Source: Pseudomonadota bacterium (GTDB lineage: Bacteria > Pseudomonadota > Alphaproteobacteria > Acetobacterales > Acetobacteraceae). Taken from it: DNA of 32,823 nucleotides. The notes under the pieces were generated by a model. That model worked only from the letters and a program-made list of their open reading frames with translations. It made no database searches and was not told the DNA's origin. Positions within the stretch are counted from its first letter, which is position 1. Each line of letters begins with the position of its first letter. The position numbers and the translations under genes are program-made. The stretch spans positions 1 to 32,823 of the forward strand of contig JAFEFJ010000012.1 of NCBI GenBank assembly GCA_018240635.1, written 5' to 3'. Shown in pieces: positions 32,505 to 32,823 of this stretch.

Positions 32505-32823
32505 CTACAGCCTGTCCAGCACGCCGTCCTTGAAGCGCTTCATCGCGTCCAGCGTGCCGGGCAGCGACTGCGCGGCGCCGTAGCCGAACAGGCGGACATC
32601 GACGCACGAGACGCCCATCTCCTCCAGCGTCTTGATGTCGCCGACCCAGTCGGCGTCGCTGCCGGTGAACATCTCGGCCTCGCCCTCGATGCTGCCGCGC
32701 GGCCTGGTGCCGGGGCCGGACAGCACGCGCAGCGCCGTGGTGATGGAGACGGGATCGCGGCCCGCCTTCTGCGCGAAGCCCGCGAAGCGGTCGAGCCCGG
32801 CCTTGAAGCGGCTTTTCGTGTTC
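32505..32823 (-). CDS. LLM class (luciferase-like) oxidoreductase, C-terminal fragment
   Basis: The frame is open at the window edge; about 105 C-terminal residues are visible. RFKAGLDRFAGFAQKAGRDP, then the strand SITTALRVL, the FTGSDADWVGDIKTLEEMGV block and the closing VDVRLFGYG match the end of F420/flavin-dependent luciferase-like monooxygenases, where a helix before GxxxVDVR binds the cofactor phosphate. It would be the second luciferase-like enzyme in this neighbourhood. It ends at TAG, just inside the terminator hairpin shared with the binding-protein gene. The N-terminal barrel and substrate clues are outside the window. Confidence 0.75.
   Translation of the reverse strand, partial: NTKSRFKAGLDRFAGFAQKAGRDPVSITTALRVLSGPGTRPRGSIEGEAEMFTGSDADWVGDIKTLEEMGVSCVDVRLFGYGAAQSLPGTLDAMKRFKDGVLDRL

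Overview
This is a GC-rich chromosomal stretch (roughly 70% G+C by eye), densely packed with genes and almost certainly alphaproteobacterial. The gene content and the dispersed intergenic palindromes fit Rhodospirillales/Acetobacteraceae-like bacteria best; the family-level placement is inference. I see no rRNA, tRNA, insertion sequence, phage gene or CRISPR array.

Layout. 1-5793 (+) is mostly housekeeping: the end of a histidine phosphatase, a secreted SYLF-domain protein, a YcgN-type Cys-cluster protein, a DapA-family lyase/aldolase, then murJ and trpS. 5831-15250 (-) holds a truncated CheA-like kinase, a DUF35/thiolase-like pair that looks like a retro-aldolase, a 33-residue membrane peptide, hyuB-hyuA (hydantoinase/oxoprolinase), and a class III CoA-transferase coupled to an enoyl-CoA hydratase-family protein. 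15322-19308 (+) carries a DUF1194 protein and a 1081-residue SAM/cyclase/AAA/TPR signalling protein. 19462-26307 (-) is a six-gene operon whose members mostly overlap by 1-4 bases. 26459-32823 carries a GMC oxidoreductase (+), a luciferase-like monooxygenase (-), then SDR, an EctD-like dioxygenase and a LivJ-type binding protein (+), and the end of a second luciferase-like protein (-).

The most interesting region is the six-gene operon. In order of transcription it encodes: (1) a sedolisin (S53)-like protein that has lost its catalytic Glu, Asp and Ser and is fused to a six-repeat tectonin-type beta-propeller; (2) a 676-residue protein with an unidentified N-terminal half and a C-terminal half that faintly resembles SelO-type pseudokinase AMPylators; (3) a protein-isoaspartate-methyltransferase-like enzyme with a rewritten substrate loop; (4) a UbiE-like methyltransferase; (5) a cytoplasmic trypsin-fold protease with an intact His/Asp/Ser triad, resembling plant NAL1; and (6) a GNAT-like acyltransferase. 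I know of no described system with this composition. A cytoplasmic protein- or peptide-modification pathway is a reasonable inference, but no precursor peptide was found.

Three families of intergenic palindromic repeats are scattered through the window. Two show paired (compensatory) stem differences between arms or copies. One family lies between convergent genes at both of its sites and probably terminates transcription from both sides.
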